DNA of 64,000 bases from Lacticaseibacillus kribbianus (GCF_020180945.1 NZ_JAIPUL010000005.1:62001-126000); one strand, 5' to 3'; counted from the stretch's first letter, positions 1 through 9,695 are shown. Notes: generated by a model not told the origin, from the sequence alone. Numbers and translations: made by a program.

Positions 1-1888
1 CGTCCTCCCAGTGGTCCAGGACGTAGCCGTTATCGGCCACGACACCAGGCACCAGGGAAGCCGTCAGCTGCTCGTCGGCCGCGATAGTCCGACCCACCGG
101 CTGATCCTTGCCGGTCGCACCGGCCAGCTGGCCGTGGTACGTGCCGTCTGCATCCGCCGCCACGTAGAAGTTCAGGGCGAGGTCATGCGCCTCGGCCTCC
201 TTCAGCGTGAGGGTCGTCTCGAGGTTCAGGAAAAACGAGATGTTCGGGGTCAGCCCCGGCATGTGCAGCGCCATGTACTGGTAGGTCAGCGTGGTCGGCA
301 CCCCGCTGCCCTGGTACTCGGCCACGCCGCGGTCATCGAGCAACCAGTTGTTGTCGCTGATGCGGTAGTACGACGAGTCGCTGTTGCCGGTCAGGGCGGC
401 CAGATCCACGTACCAGTGACCGTTGACCTTGTACATGCCGGCGTCGACGGTTTGGCCGTAGCCAGTCAGCTCCGGCCCGGCGCCGCCCTTGATCGCCGTG
501 GCCAGTGCCAAAGACGAGTTGACGTCGTAGTGGGTCAGGTGGTTGTTATCGGTTGCGACCACCATCAGCTTTGGTGATTGGCTGAAGTCGACGCTGGTCA
601 GCTGGTTGTCGTTGAGCGTCGCCACCTGCAGCTCCGGGTCGTTGCTCAGGTTGATTGTGGTCAGCTGGTTGCCGTCTAGGTCAGCCTCGGCCAGCTCGGG
701 CCGGTTGGACAGGTCCCAGTCACCGCTCAACTGGTTGTTGGAGGCGTTCAGAATCACCAGGTTCGGCGCGTTAAGCTCCAGCTCGCTCAACTGGTTGTCG
801 AACACATCCAGCTCCATCAGCTTGGTCAGCTTACCGGTCGCCAGCTCGCTCAGCTGGTTTTCCGCCACGTCCAACAGCTGCAGGTTGGTCAGGTTTGCGA
901 CGTCCAGGCTGGTGATCTGGTTCTTGCGCAGGTCAAGCTGCTTCAGGTTCGGCTGGCCGGACAGGTCCAGCGCCTTGAGCTTCGAGTCGGAGGAGCGCAG
1001 CGTGGTCAGCTTGCCGCTGTCGCTCAGCTGCAGGTCGGACGTGTTGGTCTCCATCAACGTCAGGCTCTCGAGGTTCGGAGCAGCGGAAAAGTCGAGCTTG
1101 CCGTCGTTGCCGAGCGTGACGTCGTTGAGGTACAGGGACTCAAGGTCGTGCAGGGCCGCGTAATTGAAGCTGGTCAAGTTCGAAAAATTGAACAGTCCCA
1201 GCGTCTTCAACTTGCTGTTGGCTGGCAGCACAAGCTGCTTGAGCCACTGGTTGTCGACCGACTTGGTGCCGCCGTCCTCATCTGCAACCCTAGTACCGCC
1301 GATGAGCGACAACGTATCAAGATCCGGCACCGCGGACAGGTCCAAGGTGTCGGTCTGACTGTCCGTTTGGTTAATCACCTTGAGGGCGGTCAGGCCGTTG
1401 TCCTTCAGGGCACTCAGGAGCGGGGCCTGGTCGTAGTTGATGACCAAGGCGACCACCGAGGTTGCCGGCTGAAGGCCCTTCAGCGAGTCCAGCGGCATCC
1501 CGCTGACGTCCACGGTGTCCAGCTTGGTGAACACCTCCAGGCCGGTCAGGTCGTGAACATTGCCCTCCAAGGCGTAACTCGCGTGTTGCAGCGTCTGCCA
1601 CTGCAGCATCGTCGGCGTCAGCGACTTGCCGTCCCAGTTGGCCGTTTCGGCGTTGGGTAGGCTGTCCATCTGAACGGCCGCGTTGGCGCAGCTGATCAGC
1701 AAGGCGCGAAGCCCGGCATCCGGAAAATGCGCCTCATCGATCGGCACGTTCTGGGTCGCCGGCACCGTCTCGGTACTGGTATCCGCATGAACAGCGGTGT
1801 CCGGCGTGGTGGCGACGACCGCACCCACGGTCAACGCCCCCAGCACGGCCGCGCTGTAAAGCAGTCGTTTGGAATTACTTTTCTTCAT
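1..1888 (-). CDS. Leucine-rich-repeat surface protein, 3' part beyond window
   Basis: The reverse-strand frame is open from an ATG at 1888 to the window edge, so the C-terminus is missing. Residues 1-35 form a signal peptide (MKKSNSKRLLYSAAVLGALT...) ending near VHA. From about residue 100 the protein is a chain of leucine-rich repeats of roughly 21 residues, of the form LxxLDVAENQLSELxxxxL and LxxLNASNNQLS, the bacterial internalin-like type, expected to form an extracellular solenoid for adhesion. A non-LRR beta-rich segment follows. The start lies inside the last codons of the upstream subtilase gene (14-nt overlap), with a GGGGGA ribosome site about 8 nt before it, so translation is coupled. 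A cell-wall anchor may lie outside the window. The function is inferred; the LRR assignment is secure. Confidence 0.85.
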   Translation of the reverse strand, partial: MKKSNSKRLLYSAAVLGALTVGAVVATTPDTAVHADTSTETVPATQNVPIDEAHFPDAGLRALLISCANAAVQMDSLPNAETANWDGKSLTPTMLQWQTLQHASYALEGNVHDLTGLEVFTKLDTVDVSGMPLDSLKGLQPATSVVALVINYDQAPLLSALKDNGLTALKVINQTDSQTDTLDLSAVPDLDTLSLIGGTRVADEDGGTKSVDNQWLKQLVLPANSKLKTLGLFNFSNLTSFNYAALHDLESLYLNDVTLGNDGKLDFSAAPNLESLTLMETNTSDLQLSDSGKLTTLRSSDSKLKALDLSGQPNLKQLDLRKNQITSLDVANLTNLQLLDVAENQLSELATGKLTKLMELDVFDNQLSELELNAPNLVILNASNNQLSGDWDLSNRPELAEADLDGNQLTTINLSNDPELQVATLNDNQLTSVDFSQSPKLMVVATDNNHLTHYDVNSSLALATAIKGGAGPELTGYGQTVDAGMYKVNGHWYVDLAALTGNSDSSYYRISDNNWLLDDRGVAEYQGSGVPTTLTYQYMALHMPGLTPNISFFLNLETTLTLKEAEAHDLALNFYVAADADGTYHGQLAGATGKDQPVGRTIAADEQLTASLVPGVVADNGYVLDHWED

Positions 1889-4800
1889 TCTTAGTCCCCC
1901 ATTTGCGTAGCATCGCCCAGGCGCTGGCCAAGGCCACCGTGAGGCCGACAATGGTCATGCTGAGCAGCAGCTGTTCGCCGGTTTGTGGCAGCAGGCCCCG
2001 CAGCCCGGTTTTGCCCGTCGTGGCGGTGCTTGCGGTCTTGCCGGTGGCGCTGTTGCGGCTCCAGCTGGCGGCCTGCTTGCCGGCTTGGTTGCCGGCCTGC
2101 ATGTTCCAGCCGTTGGCCTGCTTGATCTTGCTGCCGGTCATCGGTTCCGCTTTGCCCCAGTTGGCCGCGGTCTTGCTCGTGCCCTTGTGCGGCTTGGTCG
2201 CATCGCTGTCGCTTGGTTCCGTGGTGTCACTGTCACCCGTTGCCGGGGTTGTGGCGTCACTAGGCTTGGTGGTGTCACTGTCGCCCGTTACCGGGGTCGT
2301 CGCGTCATCGTCCGGTTCGGTGGTGTCACTGTCGCCCGTTTTCGGGGTCGTCGCGTCATCGTCCGGTTCGGTAGTGGCGTTGTCGCCCGTTTTCGGGGTC
2401 GTCGTGTCATCGTCCGGTTCGGTGGTGTCACTGTCGCCCGTTTTCGGGGTCGTCGTGTCATCGTCCGGTTCGGTGGTGGCGTTGTCGTCAGTGTCGGTCG
2501 GCAGCGTCACCGTCACGGTTTTGGCCGCGCTGATGTTGCCGGCGTCGTCTGCGACCCGCACCTCGAAGGTGGTGTCTTCGCTGACATTCAGCGGCTTGTC
2601 GTACTGCTGCCAGGTCTTGCCGCCATCGGTGCTGTACTGCAGGTGCGTGATGGCTGCCAGGTCATCGGTCAGCTTGCGATCGTAACCCAAGGTCAGGGTG
2701 ATGGCCCCGTCTGCGTAATCGCTCAGGGTCGCGGTCGGCGTGGCCGCAATCATCCGGACAACGTTGGTCACACTGTAGGTCGTCACCGCGGATTCGTTGC
2801 CGTACTTGTCGACCGCCTTGAACTGAACGTCGCCGTTCACGCCCTTGACGACGCCGTTGCTGTAGTCGGTCCAGGTCTTACCGTCGTCCAGGCTGAAGCG
2901 AATCTTCTCGCCCTTGGCCTGCGTGGCGGTGACCAGTACCGGCTTGTTGCCAAGCTCAGTGCTTGAGGCCTTGGCAACCGGTGCAGCCGGCGCCTCAGTC
3001 GCGTGGTGAATCAGGATGGTTTTGCGCGTCGCATTGCCCATGTTATCGTACAGGGTCAGCCGCACGGTGCGCTCCGCCAGGCCGCTCAGGTCAATGTCTT
3101 GGCTGAACTTGTAGTCCTTGTTGTCGCTGAACTGGGCCAAAACGGTACCATCGTAATCGGACCGGTAAGCCTCGTCCGAATCGATGTACAGCTGGTAGCC
3201 GGTCAGGTCATCGCCTGCGGTGCCGGCCAAGGTCCAGGTGTCCTTGTTGGTCCAGACCTCCAGATCGACGTCGTCTTTTTGGGAAACCTGCCAGGTGTCC
3301 TCATCCGCCATGGTGATCTTCGGGAACACCGTGTCCATCTCGAAGCCGAAGCTCCCGGTGACGGTTTCGCCGGTGGACTTGTTGAAGTACGAGTAGCCCA
3401 CCACGCGCGAGTCGGACGGGTTCACGTGCAGGTCGTAGGAGAAGCGGCCGTTGCCGTTGCCGTCGTCGGTGATTGTCGGCTGGTTGGCCGGGTCGTCTGG
3501 ATCCGTGCTGTTGCCAAAGATCCGCAGATCCTCGATGTAATTGGTGGCAATGCTGCCGGTCACCTTGTAGATGCCGGTATCGGCGTCGTAACCCTTTTGG
3601 GCCGCGCGAGAGGCGGTGAGCAGGACCACACCGTCGGTCGTCACGTTGTCGAAGGTGATGGTGGCGCCGCCGAGTTGGTGAACCAGAATGGCGTCGGTCG
3701 AGCCGCTAATCTTTTCACCGTCGGCGTTCTTCTCGTAGGCGGCCGCGGTGAACAGGTCATCGCCCGGGTAGCCCATGGCCACGCCGGTCAGCTTGGCGAA
3801 GCGTTCCTCATCGGACAGATCGCCGTAGTCCATTTTCGCCATCTCATCGAAGTCCGGCAGCATCGAGAAGGTGCCGCTGAAAGTCCGCTTGGTGTTGTCG
3901 TACTTCCACTCGATTGTCGCGCTGCCGCCTTGGGACGCTAGGATGGCCGGGAAAAAGGCTCCCGCCACGCCGGTGGTGTCCCCGTCGCCGTCCAGGTGAC
4001 CGGACAGGTGGATGAACTGCTCGGCATTTTCGATCATGTAAACCGGCATCCCGGAGTACGTGGTCCAGCTGCCGCCGGATTTGTCGAAGGTGGCCAAAGG
4101 CAGCACCGTGAAGCCGAAGTTCATCTTCTTGATGATGCGCTGGTTGTCGGCGTCAAGCGCAAAGACCAGCTGAGTGGTGCCGGACAAAAGCTTGATGTGC
4201 GCCACGAAGTTGCCGTCCTCATCGACCTTGACCGGCTGACCGTTCAGGTAGAAATCGCGGTCAAAGTTGCCGTAGAAGGTGTAGGTACCGGACTTTTCGT
4301 CGTAGTAAGGCGTTGAGGTGCTGGTTTCGATTTCATCGGCGTAGGCGTTGTACATCACCGGAGTGGCGCCGAGCTCACTGGCCGAGGCGGCCTTGGCGTA
4401 GCTCACCTTGGCCGTGCCTTCGTTGCCGGCGTTGTCGTCGATGTAAAGCGTCAGCTCGTTTTTGCCCGTCTGGAAGTGCTGGGCGAACTCGCTGGAAAGC
4501 GTGATGTCAAAGGACTTGTCCTTCAGCAGCGCGGTGGCCTTGCTGTTGCCGTCGACGTAATCCTGAAGCGACACGGTGCTGTCCAGGTGGTAGGTCGAGG
4601 CCACGCGCTGGCCGCCGTTCAGGTCAACCTGCAGGGCGGTGAAGTTGCTGAGCCCACTGGTCGCGTCGGTCAGGCGGCCCGTCAGGTGGTAGCCGTCGCT
4701 CTTTTTCTCCACCTTGAGGTCCTGGAACTTCGGTGCGACGCTGTCGACCTTCACCGGCAGCTTGATGGTCTCGGAGGTTGAATCCTGGCCGTCAACCGTC

Positions 4801-7800
4801 GCGTCCAGGCGGTAGTAGTACTGGCCGTCCGGAACCAGCTCGTCTTGTCCGGTGACGCCGTTGTAAATCGTGCCATCAAAGGCGGCAAGCGCCGGATCCT
4901 TGGTCACCTGGTACCACCACTCGCTACCGTCATCCGCAACGAAGTGTCGAATACCGGCGTACTCGGTGTTCAGCTTGCGAATCTGCTTGCCATCGGCGTC
5001 TTCAATCGAGGCCACGAGGGTCTTGACGTTGCGGTTGGTCATCACGATGGCCTCGGCGTTGTCCTTGAAGTCGTCCCCGTTCGGCGAAATCGCCGACTTG
5101 TTGCGGTCGATGAAGTCGACGTAGCGCGGCAGGCTGCTTTCGTCTTCGGTGGCGTTGGCCAAGGAGCTGTAATCGTCCGAGCTCAGGTCAAGCCCCAGCA
5201 CGTTGTTGTTGGTGTCTTGCAGGAAGTTGTAGCCGAACTTGGAATCCGCATCGCCGCCCAGACCGTCAAAGACGCTGTGGCCGTCGATGTGCCCCCAGTC
5301 GCCGTAAAAGGCGAGGTAAGGCATCACAAGGCTTGGGGCGTCTTCGCTTTGGCTGGTGAAGCCGACGAACCCTTCGGCGAACTGGCTGGTGGCAAAATCA
5401 TCCGGCAGGCTCAAGGTCAGCGTGACGGTGGTTTCGGTGCCCGGGGCCACGGTGATCGCGTTCTGGTCGGCCGTGATGCTGGCACCGTCAATCTTGGTGT
5501 CGTAGTTGATGCTTTGGTCGTCCAGTGCCTTGGTGTACACCCCGTTGTAGTCGTTGAACTGGTAGGTCGCCGCCGACGTGCCGTGGTTGGTCAAGGTGAC
5601 GTCAAAGCTTTGCTTGCGCGAGTCAATCGACTTCAGCGACGCGGCGCCCTGGCCGTTGTAGTCCAAGGTCACCGTGTTTTGGATGGCGGAGGCGATGCGA
5701 ACCTCGCCGGCACCTTGCAGGCGTGGCGAGTACGGGGCGTTGTCGTGCTTGGCGTCGGTCATCGGAATGGCGGTGTTTTGAAGCGACAGCTTGACGGCGT
5801 TGACCAAGTCAAGCTTGGTCAGGTCGGTGTTGCCCTTCATCGCTTGCAGCACCAAGGCGGCGCTGCCGGCGACCATCGGTGTCGCCATCGAGGTCCCGCT
5901 CATCTCCTGGTACTGGTTGTCGTTCATCAAAGACCAGATGCGGCCGCCCGGTGCCGTCACGTCCGGCTTGGCACTCAAGTCGGTGTTGTAACCCCAGGTC
6001 GAGAAGGTCGACATCGTGTTGGCCGAGGCACTCGCCACGTTGGCCCCCTTGATGGCGCTGAAGGAGAAGGTCCCTGTCGGGTTGGCCTTGGCCGCAGCCA
6101 GGACTTTGGCGGCCGCCGGCTGATTGAAGAACAGCGTCGGGATGGCCGAGCCGTCCGTGATGGTGGCGCGGATGTCGTCATCCGCGTTGTTCAAAATGAT
6201 GATGCCCACCGCGCCGGCGTCCTCGGCGTTTTGCATTTTCTCGGTGAAGTTGTTGATCCCGCGGGAGACCACGGCGATCTTGCCGGTCACGTCGACACCT
6301 TCAAAGTCGCTGGCAAAGCCGCGACCAGGCATCCCGTCGGCCACCGGATCGATGGCGGTACCTTCGGCATCCTTCGTGGTCTTGTCCGGCAGTAGCACCA
6401 GCTGGCCGGCCGGGAACACGCCTTGAAGTGCCTTGGTTACACTGTCGCTGCCCTGAATGCTCAGGCCGGCTTCCACGGTCTTGCCATCCACCAGCATGTC
6501 GGCGGTGGCGCCGTTGTGCGTCGAGTTTTCGCTGGAGGCCACGGTGATCGCGTTGGCCGCGCTGGCCGGCGAGGACATCAGCCCGGTGTCCGGGCTGGTG
6601 TCGGTCGACATATTCTGCGACGCGCCTTGGCCCAGCCAATCGGCGACCCCGTCGTTCCCGGCGGCGATCACCGGCACGACGCCGGCTTCCGCGGCGCGGT
6701 TGACCGCGTCGACCTCGGCGTTGGCCGTGGTCGCGGTGTCATCGGACGAGCCCAAAGACATGTTGATCACGTCCGCACCGAGCTTGACGGCGTCCTCAAT
6801 GGCCTGAATCGTCATGTCGGTGGTCGGGCCGTCCTGGCCGTCATTGGCGAAAATCTTCAGGTTCAGCAGCTGGGCCTCCGGTGCGACCCCCTGAATGCTG
6901 GTCACGCCGTCCGGGTCCTCCCCGTTGGCGCCGATGATACCGGCCACGTGCATCCCGTGGTCGACGCCGTCGTCGGCCACCAGGTCGGTGTCGTTGCCGT
7001 TGCCGTAGTTATGTGCGAAAGGCACCTTGGCGCTTTCGTAGGTCCCGTAGCCCAATTCCTTGCTGTACTTGACGGAATCGGCCTTGCTGATTTTGGCCTT
7101 GGATTCGTCGCTCAGGCGCAGGTCCTTGTGGTTGGCGTCGATCCCAGAATCGATGACCGCCACCACCATCCCCGTACCATCCACGCCGTAGTTGGCCCAG
7201 GCCGTCGATGCCTCAACGGTGTCGTTGGCCGTGGCGTCTTGTTGCGCCACCACGTCGGCAACCTGAACGGCCTTAACGCCCTTGATGGCCTGAATCTTGG
7301 CGATGTCTTGAACCTTGGCATCGATGGAAAACCCGTTCAGCAGGTAGCCGAACTCCTGGGCCACCTTGTGCCCGGTCAGCTTCTCAACCTTGGTCTGCAC
7401 GGTGTCTTGCTTAGCCAGCACGCGGTTTTCCGCCTTGTCGGCCTTCTTGAAGCTCTGCCGCTCGTTGTCGTTGGCCGCCAAGGCGCCTTCGCCCGTCAGC
7501 TCAACAATCACGCGGACGGTCTTCTTCTCGGTCGCTTCCAAAGACAGCTTCTTTGGATTGGCCCCCTTGGCCTTCAGCTGCGCGGCAATCCGCGTCAGGC
7601 TGTCCTTCTTCAGCACACTGGCCGTCGCCTCATCCGCGGCGTGGAGCTTTTTGGTCGCGGCCTTGGTGTCCTTGGTCGTGGCCGTCTTTTGCGTTGTCGC
7701 CTGAGTCGTCTCCTGTGCCGGTACCGTCTTGGCTGCGGAAACAACCGCTGGCGCGTCAAGCGCCAGGTTTGCCGCACCGCCCAACAGCAGCGTGGAGCAC

Positions 7801-7850
7801 AAAAAGATGCCGGTCAGGCGGTTGAGGGTCGTGCTATTCGTCTTATTCAA
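1875..7850 (-). CDS. LPXTG-anchored subtilisin-family cell-envelope proteinase
   Basis: A 1991-residue secreted serine protease (S8 family, lactocepin/C5a-peptidase-like) that would cleave extracellular proteins at the cell wall. Start is TTG at 7850 behind AGAGGA. A signal peptide covers about residues 1-40 and an inhibitor-type propeptide about 100-200. The catalytic triad is Asp234 (AVIDSGID), His298 (DHGMHVAG) and Ser654 (GTSMATP), with oxyanion Asn399. A protease-associated domain is inserted at about 470-590, between the His and Ser. Fn3-like and several Ig-like modules follow, then an Asp/Thr/Pro repeat stalk and LPQTG at 1954-1958, a hydrophobic stretch and a charged tail. All key residues are intact, so it should be active. 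It is the first gene of a two-gene unit with the LRR protein. Host-substrate versus casein-type specificity cannot be told from sequence. Confidence 0.93.
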   Translation of the reverse strand: MNKTNSTTLNRLTGIFLCSTLLLGGAANLALDAPAVVSAAKTVPAQETTQATTQKTATTKDTKAATKKLHAADEATASVLKKDSLTRIAAQLKAKGANPKKLSLEATEKKTVRVIVELTGEGALAANDNERQSFKKADKAENRVLAKQDTVQTKVEKLTGHKVAQEFGYLLNGFSIDAKVQDIAKIQAIKGVKAVQVADVVAQQDATANDTVEASTAWANYGVDGTGMVVAVIDSGIDANHKDLRLSDESKAKISKADSVKYSKELGYGTYESAKVPFAHNYGNGNDTDLVADDGVDHGMHVAGIIGANGEDPDGVTSIQGVAPEAQLLNLKIFANDGQDGPTTDMTIQAIEDAVKLGADVINMSLGSSDDTATTANAEVDAVNRAAEAGVVPVIAAGNDGVADWLGQGASQNMSTDTSPDTGLMSSPASAANAITVASSENSTHNGATADMLVDGKTVEAGLSIQGSDSVTKALQGVFPAGQLVLLPDKTTKDAEGTAIDPVADGMPGRGFASDFEGVDVTGKIAVVSRGINNFTEKMQNAEDAGAVGIIILNNADDDIRATITDGSAIPTLFFNQPAAAKVLAAAKANPTGTFSFSAIKGANVASASANTMSTFSTWGYNTDLSAKPDVTAPGGRIWSLMNDNQYQEMSGTSMATPMVAGSAALVLQAMKGNTDLTKLDLVNAVKLSLQNTAIPMTDAKHDNAPYSPRLQGAGEVRIASAIQNTVTLDYNGQGAASLKSIDSRKQSFDVTLTNHGTSAATYQFNDYNGVYTKALDDQSINYDTKIDGASITADQNAITVAPGTETTVTLTLSLPDDFATSQFAEGFVGFTSQSEDAPSLVMPYLAFYGDWGHIDGHSVFDGLGGDADSKFGYNFLQDTNNNVLGLDLSSDDYSSLANATEDESSLPRYVDFIDRNKSAISPNGDDFKDNAEAIVMTNRNVKTLVASIEDADGKQIRKLNTEYAGIRHFVADDGSEWWYQVTKDPALAAFDGTIYNGVTGQDELVPDGQYYYRLDATVDGQDSTSETIKLPVKVDSVAPKFQDLKVEKKSDGYHLTGRLTDATSGLSNFTALQVDLNGGQRVASTYHLDSTVSLQDYVDGNSKATALLKDKSFDITLSSEFAQHFQTGKNELTLYIDDNAGNEGTAKVSYAKAASASELGATPVMYNAYADEIETSTSTPYYDEKSGTYTFYGNFDRDFYLNGQPVKVDEDGNFVAHIKLLSGTTQLVFALDADNQRIIKKMNFGFTVLPLATFDKSGGSWTTYSGMPVYMIENAEQFIHLSGHLDGDGDTTGVAGAFFPAILASQGGSATIEWKYDNTKRTFSGTFSMLPDFDEMAKMDYGDLSDEERFAKLTGVAMGYPGDDLFTAAAYEKNADGEKISGSTDAILVHQLGGATITFDNVTTDGVVLLTASRAAQKGYDADTGIYKVTGSIATNYIEDLRIFGNSTDPDDPANQPTITDDGNGNGRFSYDLHVNPSDSRVVGYSYFNKSTGETVTGSFGFEMDTVFPKITMADEDTWQVSQKDDVDLEVWTNKDTWTLAGTAGDDLTGYQLYIDSDEAYRSDYDGTVLAQFSDNKDYKFSQDIDLSGLAERTVRLTLYDNMGNATRKTILIHHATEAPAAPVAKASSTELGNKPVLVTATQAKGEKIRFSLDDGKTWTDYSNGVVKGVNGDVQFKAVDKYGNESAVTTYSVTNVVRMIAATPTATLSDYADGAITLTLGYDRKLTDDLAAITHLQYSTDGGKTWQQYDKPLNVSEDTTFEVRVADDAGNISAAKTVTVTLPTDTDDNATTEPDDDTTTPKTGDSDTTEPDDDTTTPKTGDNATTEPDDDATTPKTGDSDTTEPDDDATTPVTGDSDTTKPSDATTPATGDSDTTEPSDSDATKPHKGTSKTAANWGKAEPMTGSKIKQANGWNMQAGNQAGKQAASWSRNSATGKTASTATTGKTGLRGLLPQTGEQLLLSMTIVGLTVALASAWAMLRKWGTKNEEK
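2220..2487 (-). repeat. 48-bp tandem repeats encoding wall-spanning stalk
   Basis: About five head-to-tail copies of a 48-bp unit encode a 16-residue repeat of the type TTEPDDDTTTPKTGDS just before the LPQTG region of the subtilase. The central copies are nearly identical at DNA level and the outer ones degenerate (PSDATTPATGDS). Such stalks span the wall, and the copy number is expected to vary by slippage between strains. Confidence 0.85.
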
Positions 7851-7899
7851 CCCCTAATCCTCTCTAATCTTGGGTCTGCTCGCACAGATCCCATGTAAT

Positions 7900-7967
7900 G
7901 CGACTGCGAATCAGTCGCGCAATAATTGCGGTTGCGCGAGGCGCCACGGCCCTACCCGTGGCGCCTC
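7900..7967 (-). promoter_or_regulatory. Three stacked inverted repeats in subtilase leader
   Basis: Within the roughly 175-nt leader of the subtilase mRNA lie three perfect inverted repeats side by side: GCGACT/AGTCGC (7900-7905/7913-7918), CGCAAT/ATTGCG (7918-7923/7925-7930) and the 12-bp GAGGCGCCACGG/CCGTGGCGCCTC (7938-7949/7956-7967). None is followed by a U-run on the minus strand, so they look like RNA structure or protein-binding sites rather than a terminator. Confidence 0.5.
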
Positions 7968-8395
7968 ACCACACTGTTCTGACACACTCACCCACCTTTG
8001 GAATGGCTGCATAAGCCGGAAGTATGACCGGATTATACGATGAGAGAACAATGAGTTCAACCGGGAAAAATTAACGAATAACGCCCCGCGATGCGAATGT
8101 GTTGCCATAATCTTCTAATTAAATTGGCAGGATCAAGCTTGGCCGGCCGATAGCCTTGCCAGTGGCTGAATAACGGCAGGTTGGCAGCGGATTACAGTTA
8201 ACATAACGAACGGTTGTCTTGGTAAATTAAATAACAGTACTCGATATATTTCAATTGTGTGTCGTTCCCGAGCTAACGCTGGCAACAAAGCTCTACACAC
8301 GTTTCTTTCGCGTTGACGGTGGCGCATTCAATCACAAGAATCGACGTTAGACGGCCGCGGCCGCGTTTTCTCATTTAACTGGCGCTAATTATGAG
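7968..8395. other. Intergenic stretch without gene
   Basis: No open frame with a ribosome site is visible on either strand. The stretch holds the subtilase promoter (8032-8060) and is more AT-rich than its neighbours. Confidence 0.6.
8032..8060 (-). promoter_or_regulatory. Sigma-A promoter of subtilase/LRR unit
   Basis: On the minus strand TTGAAC (8055-8060) and a perfect TATAAT (8032-8037) are 17 bp apart, placing the transcript start near 8025 and giving a leader of about 175 nt before the TTG start at 7850. Confidence 0.7.
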
Positions 8396-8423
8396 GTGAC
8401 AGTGTGAATATTTCTGGTATAAT
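8396..8423 (+). promoter_or_regulatory. Promoter of the 8447 gene
   Basis: GTGACA (8396-8401) and TATAAT (8418-8423) are spaced by 16 bp, followed by AAAGGAGG at 8432-8439, 7 nt before the ATG at 8447. Confidence 0.75.
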
Positions 8424-8446
8424 AAGCCAGCAAAGGAGGCGATGAC

Positions 8447-9424
8447 ATGGCAGACACACAACCACCGCGCAGCGACGCGGCCCCTTGGAGTCTCGCCGGC
8501 AACACGGCGATCGATCGAGCGGTCCTGAGCCACATGGCCGACGACGCCCGTGCTGGCCACGCCGTCTGCCGCCTGATTCCGGCGGTCACGCACCTCGAGC
8601 ACCTCATCGATGAGCTGGCGGACCTGGCCGATCCGCTGGCACTTGCGGTGGTCATGCCGACCGTCAGCCAGCATGCCTTCACCAACTTTTTGGCGCTGAC
8701 GGCCAAGGTGCAGGCCGCTGGAGCCACGACAGTCACGCTCATCGCCCATAACACCGGCAGCCGCTACCGCCAGCACCTGGCGGACAACCCGGCCCAGGCC
8801 GCGAGCCTGGCGGGGTTGTCCGCCGCCGGGCTCACATTATGCGACACCGCGCAACCGCTCAAGACCCAGTTGCTGAGCATCCGCTACCCGGCGGCAACCT
8901 TCACCATCTCCGCCACCGCCAGCCTGTTCTCCGATCGCATTGCTCAGGCCAGCGATCTGGACGTGCTGACCTGCACCCCAACGGCCACCAGCACCCTGGC
9001 ACCGTGGCTTTCGACTCTGGCCGCCAACAGCACCACGGTTCCCGTCGCCGTACCTGCGACCACGCCCGGCATCGTCACCGCCAGCATGCGTCAGGCCTTG
9101 TGGCGGCGCTACCAGCCCGACCGGGTGACCGAAGGGGTCCTCATTGGTGGGACGCGCTACACAATTTTCGAGTACGATGCGCTTGAGCTTACCATCTACG
9201 ACGCACTGTCCGAACCAGTAACCTGCCACGCGTTTCTTCACCACCGACCAGCCGCGATTCTGGCCCGGGCCCAGAAACTCGGCCGCATCACCCGGCTGTA
9301 CCGCGTCCCGACCCCCAGCGATCACTTGGTCACCACCCAGCAGGCGCTGACCAAGCTGGCCGGCCGGCTCTTCCACCCAGCCAACCAGCGGCGGCCGGTC
9401 GATTCACCACCGCAAACCACTTGA
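8447..9424 (+). CDS. Unrecognised 325-residue protein
   Basis: I do not recognise this protein. It has a strong promoter, an excellent ribosome site and GC-rich third positions, so it is a real gene. No signal peptide or membrane segment is visible, so it should be cytoplasmic. The N-terminal 230 residues are rich in Ala, Leu and Thr, with alternating helical and short hydrophobic beta stretches (LALAVVMPTV, TTVTLIAH). The C-terminal 90 residues are more basic and aromatic (GGTRYTIFEYDALELTIYDA, ITRLYRVPTP). It is monocistronic, with a terminator at 9504-9534. No catalytic motif is obvious and no function is proposed. Confidence 0.75.
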   Translation: MADTQPPRSDAAPWSLAGNTAIDRAVLSHMADDARAGHAVCRLIPAVTHLEHLIDELADLADPLALAVVMPTVSQHAFTNFLALTAKVQAAGATTVTLIAHNTGSRYRQHLADNPAQAASLAGLSAAGLTLCDTAQPLKTQLLSIRYPAATFTISATASLFSDRIAQASDLDVLTCTPTATSTLAPWLSTLAANSTTVPVAVPATTPGIVTASMRQALWRRYQPDRVTEGVLIGGTRYTIFEYDALELTIYDALSEPVTCHAFLHHRPAAILARAQKLGRITRLYRVPTPSDHLVTTQQALTKLAGRLFHPANQRRPVDSPPQTT

Positions 9425-9503
9425 CCCTGCATCCGTTGGCTATGAACAACGCGCGATATAGATAAAAACCGTTGGGCGCAAGCTCCAAGAACCGCTTCCC
9501 TAG

Positions 9504-9534
9504 GGCACAAGGCCTGTAAGCCTTGCGCCTTTTT
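9504..9534 (+). terminator. Intrinsic terminator after the 8447 gene
   Basis: GGCACAAGGC (9504-9513) pairs with GCCTTGCGCC (9520-9529) with one mismatch and is followed by TTTTT. Confidence 0.75.
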
Positions 9535-9538
9535 GCGC

Positions 9539-9582
9539 AAAAAAGCGGCGTTACCCCGGGATGAATCCTGGGGTAACGCCGC
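9539..9582 (-). terminator. Strong minus-strand terminator
   Basis: A 13-bp perfect stem, GCGGCGTTACCCC (9545-9557) with GGGGTAACGCCGC (9570-9582), is followed on the minus strand by six U residues. It backs up the tRNA-Lys terminator and insulates the convergent 8447 gene. Confidence 0.75.
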
Positions 9583-9695
9583 GTCGGCACGGATGAAACG
9601 GTCGATGATGTATCCGTCAACTTGACCGGACCCCGAGCACGAAGCGGGGCTCTCAGATACTATCAGATTATTCTGCGCCGCCAGTTGACGCGCGC

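Noticed and set aside
2220-2487. CRISPR-like appearance of regularly spaced repeats
   Set aside because: The repeats are contiguous, in frame and part of the subtilase stalk; there are no spacers.
4845-6395. Long plus-strand open frame inside the subtilase gene
   Set aside because: Antisense shadow of a gene with intact catalytic triad; composition is Val/Gly/Arg-rich as expected for a mirror frame.
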